Shown in pieces: positions 23,953 through 32,755 of a DNA stretch of 64,000 nt. This DNA is from Fimisoma sp964619315 (lineage in GTDB: Bacteria; Bacillota; Clostridia; Peptostreptococcales; Anaerovoracaceae), in NCBI GenBank assembly GCA_964619315.1, contig CAZUEH010000002.1, positions 1 through 64,000 of the forward strand. Reading direction: 5' to 3'. A program made the position numbers and the translations under genes. A model generated the notes under the pieces. The model saw only the letters and a list, made by a program, of their open reading frames with translations, did no database searches and had not been told where the DNA came from. Position 1 is the stretch's first letter. Every line of letters starts with the position of its first letter.

Positions 23953-25388
23953 ACGATGCCTCCCTTGACTTTTTCTATCAGAATCTTTGAGTTTGCACCC
24001 TTTTTAGTTATTTCCTCTGGGCTAAGATTCAATTCCTCCGACAATATTTCAACCACCTGTGATACACAGAAGCCACCTTGGCATCTACCCATTCCACTTC
24101 TAGTTCGTCTCTTTATTCCATCAACGTCCACAGCGCCGGGTTCTCTTCTTATAGCCTCTCTAATTTCTGCTACCGTAACTTCTTCGCACCTACATACTAT
24201 GTGGCCATAATCAGGATTTTCTTTTATGAGATTCATTTTTTCTTCATTTGTGGCTTTGCTGAAATCTTTTCCTTTACTTGTTATTGGATTGTAATTTTCC
24301 TTAAGTTTTTCATCGAAACCACCTTCTATCAATTTCTCCTCTATAGCAAGTGCTATGGCTGGGGCGGAAGTAAGTCCGGGAGACTCAATTCCAGCAGCAT
24401 TAATAAACCCATTGACTGGACTATTTATAATAAAGTCGCCTGTATTCCCGTGGGCTCTTAATCCAGTAAACTGAGTGATTGCTTTATCTAAAGGTAAGTT
24501 GTCAAAGAAGAACGCGCTTTTTTTCTTTATGCTTTCAATTCCTTCTGATGTAACTTTTAGGTCTTCCTTACTTTCCCTATCTATTGATGTAGGCCCCAGC
24601 AAAATATTTCCATCAACCGTTCTTGTAACCAAGACGCCTTTTCCCATTATGTCAGGAGTTTTAAAAATAGTCGCATTAGTCAAATCGCCTGTTTCTTTAT
24701 CTAGCAAAATATATTCACCTGATCTTGGAGTTATCTCAAAAGAATCGTCACCTATCATAGATGCAATTTTATCCGAATAAACTCCTGCGCAATTGATTAC
24801 ATACTGTGCTTCTACCTGCCTTCCATCTTCTGCGTCTATAAGGAAACTATCGTTTCGGTTCGCTATATTAGTCACTTCGAAATTTCTAAGAAGTTCTGTC
24901 CCATTATCCATAGCGTTAGCAATAGCTTCGATGGTTAGCTCATATGGGCAGACTACGGCTCCAGTAGGTGCGTATAAGGCTCTTTTTACCTTGTTAGAAA
25001 GGTTTTTCTCTATCTTTCGAGCATCTTTACCATCTATGATTTTTAGCCCTTTAACGCCGTTTTCAACGCCTCTTTCATAGAGGTTTTGCAACTCTGCAAA
25101 TTCGCCTTCCTCAAAAGCGACTATAAGAGTTCCGTTCCTCCTATAGCTGACTCCTAATTCTTGACATACAGCCTCCATCATCTCGCTTCCTTTAACATTA
25201 AGCAATGCTTTAAGGCTGCCCGGCATTGGGTCATACCCCGCATGTACTATTCCGCTGTTCGCCTTGGATTGACCCATAGCCACATCAGCTTCCTTTTCAA
25301 GTATTACAATTTCTATGTCATATGCAGAAAGACGTCTAGCGGCCATTGCGCCAACTACTCCTGCACCGATAATTGCTACTTTATACAT
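23949..25388 (-). CDS. GlpA-type FAD-dependent glycerol-3-phosphate dehydrogenase
   Basis: The 479-residue flavoprotein starts VAIIGAGVVGAMAARRL, a GxGxxG FAD site. It has the DAO-fold middle and, at the C-terminus, a BFD-like [2Fe-2S] domain with C-R-C-E and SGMGRCQGGFC (about 400-455). It probably oxidises glycerol-3-phosphate to dihydroxyacetone phosphate, passing electrons to the coupled NAD(P)/FAD protein. ATG 25388 follows AGGAGG; a longer reading from an upstream codon is not supported. The neighbouring glpP supports the glycerol role; no glpK or glpF is in the window. Confidence 0.9.
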   Translation of the reverse strand: MYKVAIIGAGVVGAMAARRLSAYDIEIVILEKEADVAMGQSKANSGIVHAGYDPMPGSLKALLNVKGSEMMEAVCQELGVSYRRNGTLIVAFEEGEFAELQNLYERGVENGVKGLKIIDGKDARKIEKNLSNKVKRALYAPTGAVVCPYELTIEAIANAMDNGTELLRNFEVTNIANRNDSFLIDAEDGRQVEAQYVINCAGVYSDKIASMIGDDSFEITPRSGEYILLDKETGDLTNATIFKTPDIMGKGVLVTRTVDGNILLGPTSIDRESKEDLKVTSEGIESIKKKSAFFFDNLPLDKAITQFTGLRAHGNTGDFIINSPVNGFINAAGIESPGLTSAPAIALAIEEKLIEGGFDEKLKENYNPITSKGKDFSKATNEEKMNLIKENPDYGHIVCRCEEVTVAEIREAIRREPGAVDVDGIKRRTRSGMGRCQGGFCVSQVVEILSEELNLSPEEITKKGANSKILIEKVKGGIV

Positions 25389-25409
25389 TGCTACTCCTCC
25401 TATTGTTAC

Positions 25410-25457
25410 AAAAAACACGCCAAAAACAATAAAACCTTTCTTTTGTCTTTGACGCGT
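25410..25457 (-). terminator. Leader terminator just before the glp operon (likely GlpP target)
   Basis: On the minus strand ACGC(GT)CAAAGAC (25457-25445) pairs with GTTTTTGGCGT (25427-25417), an 11-bp stem with a 2-nt bulge and one G-U pair, followed by TTTTTT (25415-25411). It ends about 20 bp before the dehydrogenase ATG, leaving no room for a promoter after it. Every glp transcript must pass it, as in GlpP-controlled antitermination. Confidence 0.65.
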
Positions 25458-25503
25458 CTCAATTTACTCTGCATCTTTTTATTGATTTATTTTGTTGCCC
25501 AAC

Positions 25504-26295
25504 TTATATGTTGCCATGAAAGTCAGAGCCCTCTGTAATATGTAAATGATACTTTTCGGCTTCATTTATAAAGAAGAACTTTTCTTCATCAGTATGCTTT
25601 GGATATATGCATTCCAAACCTTTAAGCCCTATCTTCTTTAATTCTTCCAAAAGTGTATCGAAATTGTTCTTAAATTGCTCGCTGCCTCTTTCGCCTAAAT
25701 TCCTTATTTTATACGGATGTGCTAGTACAGCCATTCCACCGGCTTCTTTCAGAATTTTTATAGCGTCTTCTGTAGAGAGTTTTTCTTTTTCTATGCTTTT
25801 TAATTCCTCTGATTCAAAAAACTTTCCAGGGTCAAAAGCCTCTTCGATTTTTGTTATATAACCTTTTTTTATTAGAGTTCTGGCAAAATTAGGTTTGCCT
25901 ATGTAAGTTTGATTTTCTCTTTGAATAAGGTCTTCCATTGTAATGTCATAGCCCATATCTTGTAGGGCAACTATCATTTTATCGTTCCTAGTTTTGCGAA
26001 ATTCAGCTAATCGCTTGATTTCTTCCCTTAATCCTTGATCATCAATATCAAAATAATATCCCAATATATGTATCTCTATTCCTTTGTGAACGGTTGATAG
26101 TTCTATGCCGGGGATTACTCTAAGGTTCTTGTCTTTGCCTTCATCTATAGCTATTTGAATCCCATCAATGCTTTCGTGATCGGTTATCGCAATTAAGTCA
26201 TATTTGTCATCAACATACTTTTCAACTAACTCTATAGGGCTCATTGTTCCATCAGAACACCATGAATGTATATGTAAATCTGTTTTAAAACTCAT
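25504..26295 (-). CDS. PHP-domain phosphoesterase (YciV/RnaAM-like)
   Basis: The 263-residue protein has the PHP metal motifs DLHIHSWCSDG (residue 6), AITDHESIDG, GIELSTVHKGIEIHILGY, LAHPYKI and a terminal GSDFHG. Relatives hydrolyse 3',5'-nucleoside bisphosphates or trim RNA 5' ends with three metal ions, and all ligands look present. The start overlaps the stop of the DJ-1 gene (shared base 26295), so it belongs to the 27513-25504 operon. Substrate is inferred by family. Confidence 0.88.
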   Translation of the reverse strand: MSFKTDLHIHSWCSDGTMSPIELVEKYVDDKYDLIAITDHESIDGIQIAIDEGKDKNLRVIPGIELSTVHKGIEIHILGYYFDIDDQGLREEIKRLAEFRKTRNDKMIVALQDMGYDITMEDLIQRENQTYIGKPNFARTLIKKGYITKIEEAFDPGKFFESEELKSIEKEKLSTEDAIKILKEAGGMAVLAHPYKIRNLGERGSEQFKNNFDTLLEELKKIGLKGLECIYPKHTDEEKFFFINEAEKYHLHITEGSDFHGNI

Positions 26296-26837
26296 TATCT
26301 CATCAGCAGGCCTCTTGATAATTCTTGGCTTGCTTCCTTTCCTTTGAAAAATTCAACTATGGCTAAAGCAAATTCCATTGCTGTTGCTGGCCCTTTAGAT
26401 GTGATAATATTTCCGTCTCTCACAACATTGTCCGAAACATGTTTTGCGCCATTTAACTTGTCTTCCATGCCGGGATATATAGTGGCTTTTCGCCCATCTA
26501 CTATACCTAGCTCGCCTAATACCATAGGAGCTGCGCATATAGCAGCAATTCCTTTGTTTTCACTTGCGAATTTTAGAAGTTCATTGCAAAGTCCCTTATG
26601 GTCTTTTAAACCATTCGACCCTTCAAGGCCTCCTGGTAGTACTATCATTTGGCAGTACTTATAATTTATATCTTCAAATAAATAATTTGCATCTATAGCT
26701 ATCCCATGAGCTCCTACCACCAAAGTCTCTCCTGTTGTAGAAACAAAATGTGCATCTAGTTGAGCTCTTCGAAGTATATCAACTATTGTTATAGCTTCAA
26801 TCTCTTCGAAGCCTTTTGCCAAATGTACCAGTATCAT
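26295..26837 (-). CDS. DJ-1/PfpI family protein
   Basis: The 180-residue DJ-1 superfamily protein carries the nucleophile elbow AAICAAPMVL with Cys (about residue 101) and the acid Glu near FEEIEA (about 11-15). The glycine-rich turn VLPGGLEG is also present. Family members (YajL/ThiJ) are linked to glyoxal or oxidative-stress protection. The substrate is not determined by sequence. It is flanked by a membrane gene and a PHP gene in one operon. Confidence 0.9.
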   Translation of the reverse strand: MILVHLAKGFEEIEAITIVDILRRAQLDAHFVSTTGETLVVGAHGIAIDANYLFEDINYKYCQMIVLPGGLEGSNGLKDHKGLCNELLKFASENKGIAAICAAPMVLGELGIVDGRKATIYPGMEDKLNGAKHVSDNVVRDGNIITSKGPATAMEFALAIVEFFKGKEASQELSRGLLMR

Positions 26838-26847
26838 AACTTCTCCC

Positions 26848-27513
26848 TTAATAAAAAATTCTCGGCGGTTTTGTTAACATCAATGTAACATAAAGTGCAA
26901 TGAGGAAAGCAATTATTGTATATCCAAATAAGAAGTTTCCAGCCATGTCTACAAAACTACCACCAAGTAATGTCTTTAGGGCAGATGTTTCTGCCATTTT
27001 TTCGACGCCAACTAAGTTTAAAATCCAAGATAGCCCTTTAGCTGTCTTCATTATGAACATTTCACCCGCCAATATTATTGCTACTAGTGCGGTTACACAT
27101 TTCATTCGTTTTCGCAACACCAGTTTGAATCTATTTTTGAGAAAATGTATATAGATGGCTACCGTAGTTATAAGGCTCAAAATGCAAACTATAAAACCAA
27201 TGTCCGCAGCCTTTTTAATGGCAAGCATATTGTTGCTATCCTCTTCACTAAAAATCTTTTCGAGGTCATAACCTGTGTCTTCATAAACCTGAAATTCATC
27301 AGGTTTCCATGAATTCATAAATGAAGTTATCTCCTTAGACATCTGTGAGTTAGTATAGCTAAAAGCAACATTATTCACAACTCCGGTATCATTGAAATAA
27401 AATGTATATCCAGCAGATGTTCTTACTAAAATATTTTGTGCCAAAGTTACGATTAGTAACGTCATGGACAACACCATAATAAGTGAATATATGAAATTTA
27501 GCTTCCTCGCCAT
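26848..27513 (-). CDS. Four-helix membrane protein resembling TIGR01906/DUF1461
   Basis: The protein is 221 residues, starting at ATG 27513 after AAGGAGG. Helices lie at about 8-28, 105-130, 140-160 and 190-215, with an outer segment of about 75 residues between the first two. This is the same layout as the DUF1461 protein at 6314-6973, though sequence identity looks low and the family call is tentative. First gene of the DJ-1/PHP operon. No function can be given. Confidence 0.6.
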   Translation of the reverse strand: MARKLNFIYSLIMVLSMTLLIVTLAQNILVRTSAGYTFYFNDTGVVNNVAFSYTNSQMSKEITSFMNSWKPDEFQVYEDTGYDLEKIFSEEDSNNMLAIKKAADIGFIVCILSLITTVAIYIHFLKNRFKLVLRKRMKCVTALVAIILAGEMFIMKTAKGLSWILNLVGVEKMAETSALKTLLGGSFVDMAGNFLFGYTIIAFLIALYVTLMLTKPPRIFY

Positions 27514-27545
27514 GATTCCTCCTTGCAATTAAGTTTAACATGTAT

Positions 27546-27574
27546 ATGATACACTAATTTAGTGCAAAATACAA
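27546..27574 (-). promoter_or_regulatory. Promoter of the membrane protein/DJ-1/PHP operon
   Basis: On the minus strand TTGTAT (27569-27574) and TATCAT (27546-27551) have a 17-bp spacer, 32 bp before the ATG. Confidence 0.65.
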
Positions 27575-27619
27575 TAAATCAAACAAATTTGACACATTTT
27601 TTACTTATTCTTCACAATA

Positions 27620-27659
27620 AAAATTCCCGCATACCTAAGATTAGATTTGCGGGAATTTC
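27620..27659 (-). terminator. Terminator of ileS
   Basis: AAATTCCCGCA pairs with TGCGGGAATTT across a 16-nt loop, followed on the minus strand by TTTTATTG. Confidence 0.85.
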
Positions 27660-27666
27660 ACTATTA

Positions 27667-30600
27667 TTATTTTTTCTCAATGAAGATGCCTGTCTTATGT
27701 CCGTTAAGATCATAAACATCTTCTGCTGATTGGAAGTTTAAGCTCAAAGCTAAAGTTTCCTTCATTATGTAATCTTTGTGTTTTTCCACTGCTGCCTTTA
27801 CAACATCGTCTGCATCAACAGTGATACTAATGTTGTCCATCATTTCAAAGGCTTTTTGCTTACGTAATTGCTGCACTTTGGAAACAAGTTCTCTTGCCAA
27901 ACCTTCATCTACTAACTCATCTGTAAGGGTAGTATCAAGTATTGTAAATACATTGTTTTCCATTGCAACTGCAAAGCCTTCTTTGGCATTGATTCGGATA
28001 TCAACAAAATCAATTGTGATTTCTGTTGACTCTCCATTTAGCTCCATTGTGGTTTTGCCGTGTTTTTCCAGCTCATCTACAAGTTGTACTGGGTCTGCGG
28101 CTCCTAATGCTGCTCCAAACGCTTTTATCTTCGCCCCTAAAACAGATCCTGCTGTCTTAAAGTTAGGTTTTAGGACAAAATCCATATATTTGTCTAAATC
28201 TTTTTCAAAGACTACTCTCTTAACGTTGAGTTCTTCAAGAATCAATGGAGTCAAATCACTGATAACTTTTTCGTATTTTCCATCCACAAGAACTTCGGTT
28301 AACGGTTGTCTTACTTTGATTTTCTCTTTTTCTCTTGTTCCACGACCGAGAGTAACAAGGGTTCTAACCAAGTCCATTCTCTCTTCGACATTCTTGTCGA
28401 TAAGAGTTTGGTCACATTTAGGGAAATACGCAACATGAACAGTATCTTCCCCTGTCAAGTTTCTGTAGATTTCATCAGAAATGAATGGAGCGATAGGAGC
28501 AATCATCTCTGCCACCCCTACGAGGATTTCATAGGTTGTCGCATAAACGCTCTTCTTGTCTTCAGTCAATTCTTCTGCATAAAATCTTCTTCTTGCTCTT
28601 CTGATGTACCAATTGGACAAGTCTTCGTTTACAAACTCATTTATAGCTCTCACTGTCTTCATATGGTCGTATTGATCCATGTATTCTGTTACGTCAGCAA
28701 TTAGCTGATTGTATTTGCTCAGTACCCATCTATCAAGTTCTGGTCTGTCAGCATACGCAACTTCAAGTTTTGCCGGGTCAATATCATCTTGATTTGAGTA
28801 AAGCACGAAGAAGTTATATACGTTTTTCAATGTGCCAAAGAACTTGCTGACAACATCAATCAATCCATCTTCATCAAACTTAGTTGGTGACCATGCTGGT
28901 GAAACGCTAAGTAGATACCATCTTGTAGCATCTGCTCCATATTTGTCAAATAACTCAAACGGGGAAACTGTGTTTCCTCTTGATTTTGACATCTTCTTAC
29001 CTTCTTTATCAAGAATAAGGTCATTAACTAAAACATTCTTGTAAGGTGCTTTTCCCATAATGAATGTGGAAATAGCCATCAATGAATAGAACCATCCTCT
29101 AGTTTGGTCGATTCCCTCGCAGATAAAGTCTGCTGGGAAAAGCTTATTCTCAACTTCTTCTTTATTTTCAAACGGGTAGTGCCACTGAGCGAAAGGCATT
29201 GCGCCTGAGTCGAACCAACAGTCCATTACCTCTTCTATTCTTGCCATAGGTTTTCCGCAGTGAGAACATGCTATATGAACATCATCAACATAAGGTCTAT
29301 GAAGTTCAATAGTTTCATCTATATCCTCTATAGCTCGTTTAGCCAATTCTTCTCTTGAGCCTATGCATTCCAATTGCCCACATTCGCATCTCCAGATTGG
29401 AATTGGAGTTCCCCAATATCTAGAACGTGAAATTGCCCAGTCTTTAACTTCCTCTAACCAGTTGCCGAACCTTTTTTCTCCAACATAATCAGGGAACCAG
29501 TTTACAGTATTATTATTAGCAACCAACTGGTCTTTTAGTTTACTCATCTCGATGTACCATGATGGTTTTGCATAGTAAACAAGAGGAGTTGAGCATCTCC
29601 AGCAATGTGGATAGTTATGTTCTATCTTTTCCTTAGAAAAGATTTTATTTTCGGCAGCCAGATATTTGATTATATCAACGTCAAGGCCTTCTTCCATTAC
29701 AAAGCGTCCAGCCCAAGGAGTTTCTGTATATCCTCCGCTTTCATCTACAGGCTGGAAAACTGGCAAATCATATTTTCTTCCGCACTGATAGTCATCTTCA
29801 CCAAATGCCGGAGCTGTATGAACGATACCTGTACCATCCTCTGTGGAAACATAATTCATGCAAGTTACAAAGAATGCTTTTTTATCTGTTTTTACAAACG
29901 GCATCAACTGCTCATACTCTAAGTATTCTAGGTCTTTGCCTTTCATTTCTTCTAAAGTCTCGTATTTGCCTGCTCCAAGTACTTTGTCTGCAAGCAATTT
30001 TGCCACATAAAAAACATTACCCTCTTCGCTACCTTCTGTCATCTTAGCTTTGATGTAGTCAATAGTAGGTCCTACAGTAAGTGCAGTATTGGAAGCTAAA
30101 GTCCATGGCGTAGTTGTCCATGCTAGAAAATATTCGTTTTCTGCTCCAACTTTTTTAAACTTAACAGTTAGAGTGTTGGATTTTATCATTTTGTAGCCTT
30201 GCGCTACTTCATGTGATGCTAATCCTGTTCCGCATCGAGGGCAATATGGTAATATTTTATGTCCTTCATAGATGAGGCCTGCATCAAAGAATTTCTGCAA
30301 AATCCACCAGCCTGATTCTATGTAGTCATTTTCCAAAGTTACATATGGGTCATCCATATCAACTAAATATCCCATACGCTCTGTCATTTCCTTCCACATC
30401 TCTGTATAAGTGAAAACAGATTGACGGCATTTTTCGTTAAATTCTTTGATTCCGTATTTTTCAATGTCCTGCTTACCAGACATATTTAATTGCTTTTCTA
30501 CTTCGATTTCTACAGGAAGGCCATGAGTATCCCACCCAGCTTTTCTATTCACCTGATAACCTTGCATTGTCTTATATCTAAGAACAGAATCCTTAAGTGT

Positions 30601-30783
30601 TCTTGCCATCACATGATGGATTCCTGGTTTACCATTGGCTGTTGGTGGCCCTTCATAAAATATAAATGGTGTGGCACCTTCTCTTGCTTCTATGCATTTT
30701 TTAAGAAGATCCTCGTCTTTCCATTTTTTCACCTGTCCGTTCTGAACTTCTGCTACAGGTTTGTCTGATAGTTTTCTAAACAT
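27667..30783 (-). CDS. ileS: Isoleucyl-tRNA synthetase (long IleS2-like form)
   Basis: The 1038-residue class Ia synthetase charges tRNA-Ile. It has PPTANGKPGIHH (HIGH-equivalent, about residue 46), the CP1 editing insert, KKMSKSRGN (KMSKS, about 600), and an anticodon domain. Length and the C-terminal extension fit the IleS2 type, shared with eukaryotes and often tolerant of mupirocin, rather than the shorter IleS1. This type call is from length and pattern. Control by a T-box with AUC specifier lies upstream. Confidence 0.96.
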   Translation of the reverse strand: MFRKLSDKPVAEVQNGQVKKWKDEDLLKKCIEAREGATPFIFYEGPPTANGKPGIHHVMARTLKDSVLRYKTMQGYQVNRKAGWDTHGLPVEIEVEKQLNMSGKQDIEKYGIKEFNEKCRQSVFTYTEMWKEMTERMGYLVDMDDPYVTLENDYIESGWWILQKFFDAGLIYEGHKILPYCPRCGTGLASHEVAQGYKMIKSNTLTVKFKKVGAENEYFLAWTTTPWTLASNTALTVGPTIDYIKAKMTEGSEEGNVFYVAKLLADKVLGAGKYETLEEMKGKDLEYLEYEQLMPFVKTDKKAFFVTCMNYVSTEDGTGIVHTAPAFGEDDYQCGRKYDLPVFQPVDESGGYTETPWAGRFVMEEGLDVDIIKYLAAENKIFSKEKIEHNYPHCWRCSTPLVYYAKPSWYIEMSKLKDQLVANNNTVNWFPDYVGEKRFGNWLEEVKDWAISRSRYWGTPIPIWRCECGQLECIGSREELAKRAIEDIDETIELHRPYVDDVHIACSHCGKPMARIEEVMDCWFDSGAMPFAQWHYPFENKEEVENKLFPADFICEGIDQTRGWFYSLMAISTFIMGKAPYKNVLVNDLILDKEGKKMSKSRGNTVSPFELFDKYGADATRWYLLSVSPAWSPTKFDEDGLIDVVSKFFGTLKNVYNFFVLYSNQDDIDPAKLEVAYADRPELDRWVLSKYNQLIADVTEYMDQYDHMKTVRAINEFVNEDLSNWYIRRARRRFYAEELTEDKKSVYATTYEILVGVAEMIAPIAPFISDEIYRNLTGEDTVHVAYFPKCDQTLIDKNVEERMDLVRTLVTLGRGTREKEKIKVRQPLTEVLVDGKYEKVISDLTPLILEELNVKRVVFEKDLDKYMDFVLKPNFKTAGSVLGAKIKAFGAALGAADPVQLVDELEKHGKTTMELNGESTEITIDFVDIRINAKEGFAVAMENNVFTILDTTLTDELVDEGLARELVSKVQQLRKQKAFEMMDNISITVDADDVVKAAVEKHKDYIMKETLALSLNFQSAEDVYDLNGHKTGIFIEKK

Positions 30784-30841
30784 GCTATTTTATCTCCTCG
30801 TTTTATTCAAGGAACTTTAGTCCCTTGGAATTTGGATTAGG

Positions 30842-31078
30842 CCATAAAAAAACCTAAGCCGATATGTAAAGTATCGATTTAGGGACGATTGTCTAACCGC
30901 GGTACCACCCTATTTGCCAACCTCTTAGGATTATCCAAAGGGTATGGCCTCTCATTGAAGTGATTAAGCTCCGGAGTGATATTCACATGGGATTTTTGCC
31001 ACCGTCCTCTCAGCCTTGAGACGATTCTCTGTAAGGTTATTGCGCCCTGCTACTGGTTCCTTCAACGCTTATGCATTT
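30842..31078 (-). ncRNA. T-box leader of ileS (isoleucine, specifier AUC)
   Basis: The minus strand carries the T-box core GGGTGGTACCGCGG (30909-30896). Upstream, GTGAATATCACTCCGGAG has the specifier codon AUC (30980-30978) in its usual context. The terminator stem CCTAAATCGATA/TATCGGCTTAGG lies at about 30882-30852, followed by TTTTTTT. Uncharged tRNA-Ile should pair with the specifier and with the T-box bulge to block termination. Confidence 0.95.
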
Positions 31079-31083
31079 AGAAT

Positions 31084-31112
31084 ATTCTACTTTGAAATTG
31101 TTGAAAAGTCAA
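31084..31112 (-). promoter_or_regulatory. Promoter of the ileS T-box leader
   Basis: On the minus strand TTGACT (31107-31112) and TAGAAT (31084-31089) have a 17-bp spacer. Confidence 0.8.
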
Positions 31113-31162
31113 TAGTTTTGTTCATGCTAAGATGCAATCATTGTTGCTTTAAACATATTCAC

Positions 31163-31191
31163 TTGATTTTTGTTCGCATTTTGAATATAAT
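31163..31191 (+). promoter_or_regulatory. Promoter of the AGCS symporter
   Basis: TTGATT (31163-31168) and TATAAT (31186-31191) have a 17-bp spacer, 36 bp before the ATG. The ileS promoter on the opposite strand is 50 bp away. Confidence 0.8.
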
Positions 31192-31226
31192 ATGGTGGAT
31201 TATGTAAAAAAAAAGGAGAATTAAAA

Positions 31227-32645
31227 ATGGATGTAATATCAAATATTATAGGCTCTATCAGTGGATATATGTATGGATACATACTTATTGCCCTACTGAT
31301 TGCTGCCGGCCTATATTTTTCATTTAGAACAAAGTTTATCCAACTTAGAATGTTCAAAGAATCTGTACGAGTGATTACAGAGCCTAAAAAGGAGAAGGAT
31401 TCTATTTCTTCCTTCCAAGCTCTAATGGTTTCCACAGCTTCACGAGTAGGTACTGGTAACATCGTAGGTGTTACTGGCGCGATAATCGCCGGTGGCCCTG
31501 GAGCTGTATTCTGGATGTGGCTTATCGCTTTTCTTGGCGGAGCTTCTGCCTTTGTGGAATCCACTTTGGCACAGATCTATAAGAAGAAAGGAACCTACGG
31601 TTCATACGGAGGCCCTGCTTATTATATTAAGCAAGCTCTAAAAGCCCCTGCATTAGGAGGACTCTTCGCAGTATTCCTAATCCTCACATACATGGGTGGA
31701 TTTAATGCATTAGCATCTTTCAATATGACTGATTTTTTAAGTAGCTATATACCATCTGAAAATTATTCATTGATAGTAGGCGTAATAATTGCTGCTTTGG
31801 CTGCTGTAGTTATCTTCGGCGGCGGAAAGCGTATCTCAAAAGCTACACAAGTATTAGTACCTGTAATGGCTTTAGGTTATATCGGAGTTGCTCTAATCGT
31901 TCTTTTATTAAATATCACTTCATTACCAGCTGTTGTAGGAAGTATTTTTTCACAAGCATTTAGCTTCAATTCCGTTGCTGGAGGACTGTTTGGTGCTACA
32001 GTAATGAACGGAATCAAGAGAGGTCTTTATTCTAACGAGGCAGGTATCGGATCTGCACCTAACGCTGCCGCTGCTGCGGATGTTTCTCATCCAGTCAAGC
32101 AAGGATTGGTACAGATGCTTTCTGTATTTATTGACACTCTAGTTATTTGTTCAGCTACTGCATTTATGATTTTATGTAGTGGAGTTGATTCTGCTGACTA
32201 TATTGATGCTGCCGGAAACACAATGAACGGTGCTTATATACAGGCTTCACTAGGTGCTAACTTTGGTGATTTTGGTGGATACTTCATCACTGCCGCATTA
32301 GTACTCTTCGCTTATACAACTTTAGTGGGTAACTATTTCTATGCAGAAATGAACATAAGCTACCTGTACAAGAATGCCCTCAACAACAAGCCTTTCATGT
32401 TCTGTTACAGACTTCTTGCTGTTGTAGTTATATTCTTAGGTGCACAGTTCAGTGCTGGTCTTGCTTGGGACACAGCTGACGTGCTTATGGGTTGCATGGC
32501 ATTGATAAATGTACCTGTATGTATAATCCTTGGAAACACTGCATTTAAGGCTCTCAAAGATTACTCGGCTAAGAAAAAAGCTGGCGAACCTTTAGAGTTC
32601 AAAGCCTCAGACATTGGTGTTGAAGATACAGATTACTGGAAATAG
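31227..32645 (+). CDS. Sodium:alanine/glycine symporter (AGCS family)
   Basis: The 472-residue membrane protein of about 10-11 helices has the AGCS signature VGTGNIVGVTGAI, GGPGAVFWMW and GLYSNEAGIGSAPNAAAA. It brings in alanine or glycine with Na+. It has AAGGAG before ATG 31227. It differs from the riboswitch-controlled homologue at 60512-61939 in using a plain sigma-A promoter, so it may serve alanine or another small amino acid. Ends in TAG and is followed by a strong terminator. Confidence 0.95.
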   Translation: MDVISNIIGSISGYMYGYILIALLIAAGLYFSFRTKFIQLRMFKESVRVITEPKKEKDSISSFQALMVSTASRVGTGNIVGVTGAIIAGGPGAVFWMWLIAFLGGASAFVESTLAQIYKKKGTYGSYGGPAYYIKQALKAPALGGLFAVFLILTYMGGFNALASFNMTDFLSSYIPSENYSLIVGVIIAALAAVVIFGGGKRISKATQVLVPVMALGYIGVALIVLLLNITSLPAVVGSIFSQAFSFNSVAGGLFGATVMNGIKRGLYSNEAGIGSAPNAAAAADVSHPVKQGLVQMLSVFIDTLVICSATAFMILCSGVDSADYIDAAGNTMNGAYIQASLGANFGDFGGYFITAALVLFAYTTLVGNYFYAEMNISYLYKNALNNKPFMFCYRLLAVVVIFLGAQFSAGLAWDTADVLMGCMALINVPVCIILGNTAFKALKDYSAKKKAGEPLEFKASDIGVEDTDYWK

Positions 32646-32659
32646 TATAAACGAAATTA

Positions 32660-32685
32660 AAGGCGCCCATAGGGCGCCTTTTTTA
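32660..32685 (+). terminator. Terminator of the AGCS symporter
   Basis: AGGCGCCC/GGGCGCCT stem with a short loop, followed by TTTTTT. Confidence 0.92.
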
Positions 32686-32711
32686 TTGGACCGGTGGCCA
32701 TATCAAGTCAT

Positions 32712-32740
32712 AAGAAAAGCGACACTGTATAGTGTCGCTT
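32712..32740 (-). terminator. Terminator of the pduL-hpt-engB-lon side
   Basis: A 10-bp perfect stem AAGCGACACT/AGTGTCGCTT with a 4-nt loop is followed on the minus strand by TTCTTAT. It lies 16 bp after the pduL stop. Confidence 0.75.
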
Positions 32741-32755
32741 GCTTTGCTAATGAGA

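Noticed and set aside
27776..28438. 220-residue open frame on the plus strand inside ileS
   Set aside because: It is the antisense of conserved ileS coding sequence, with Ser/Thr/Phe-rich composition typical of reverse-complement frames, and no ribosome site or promoter.
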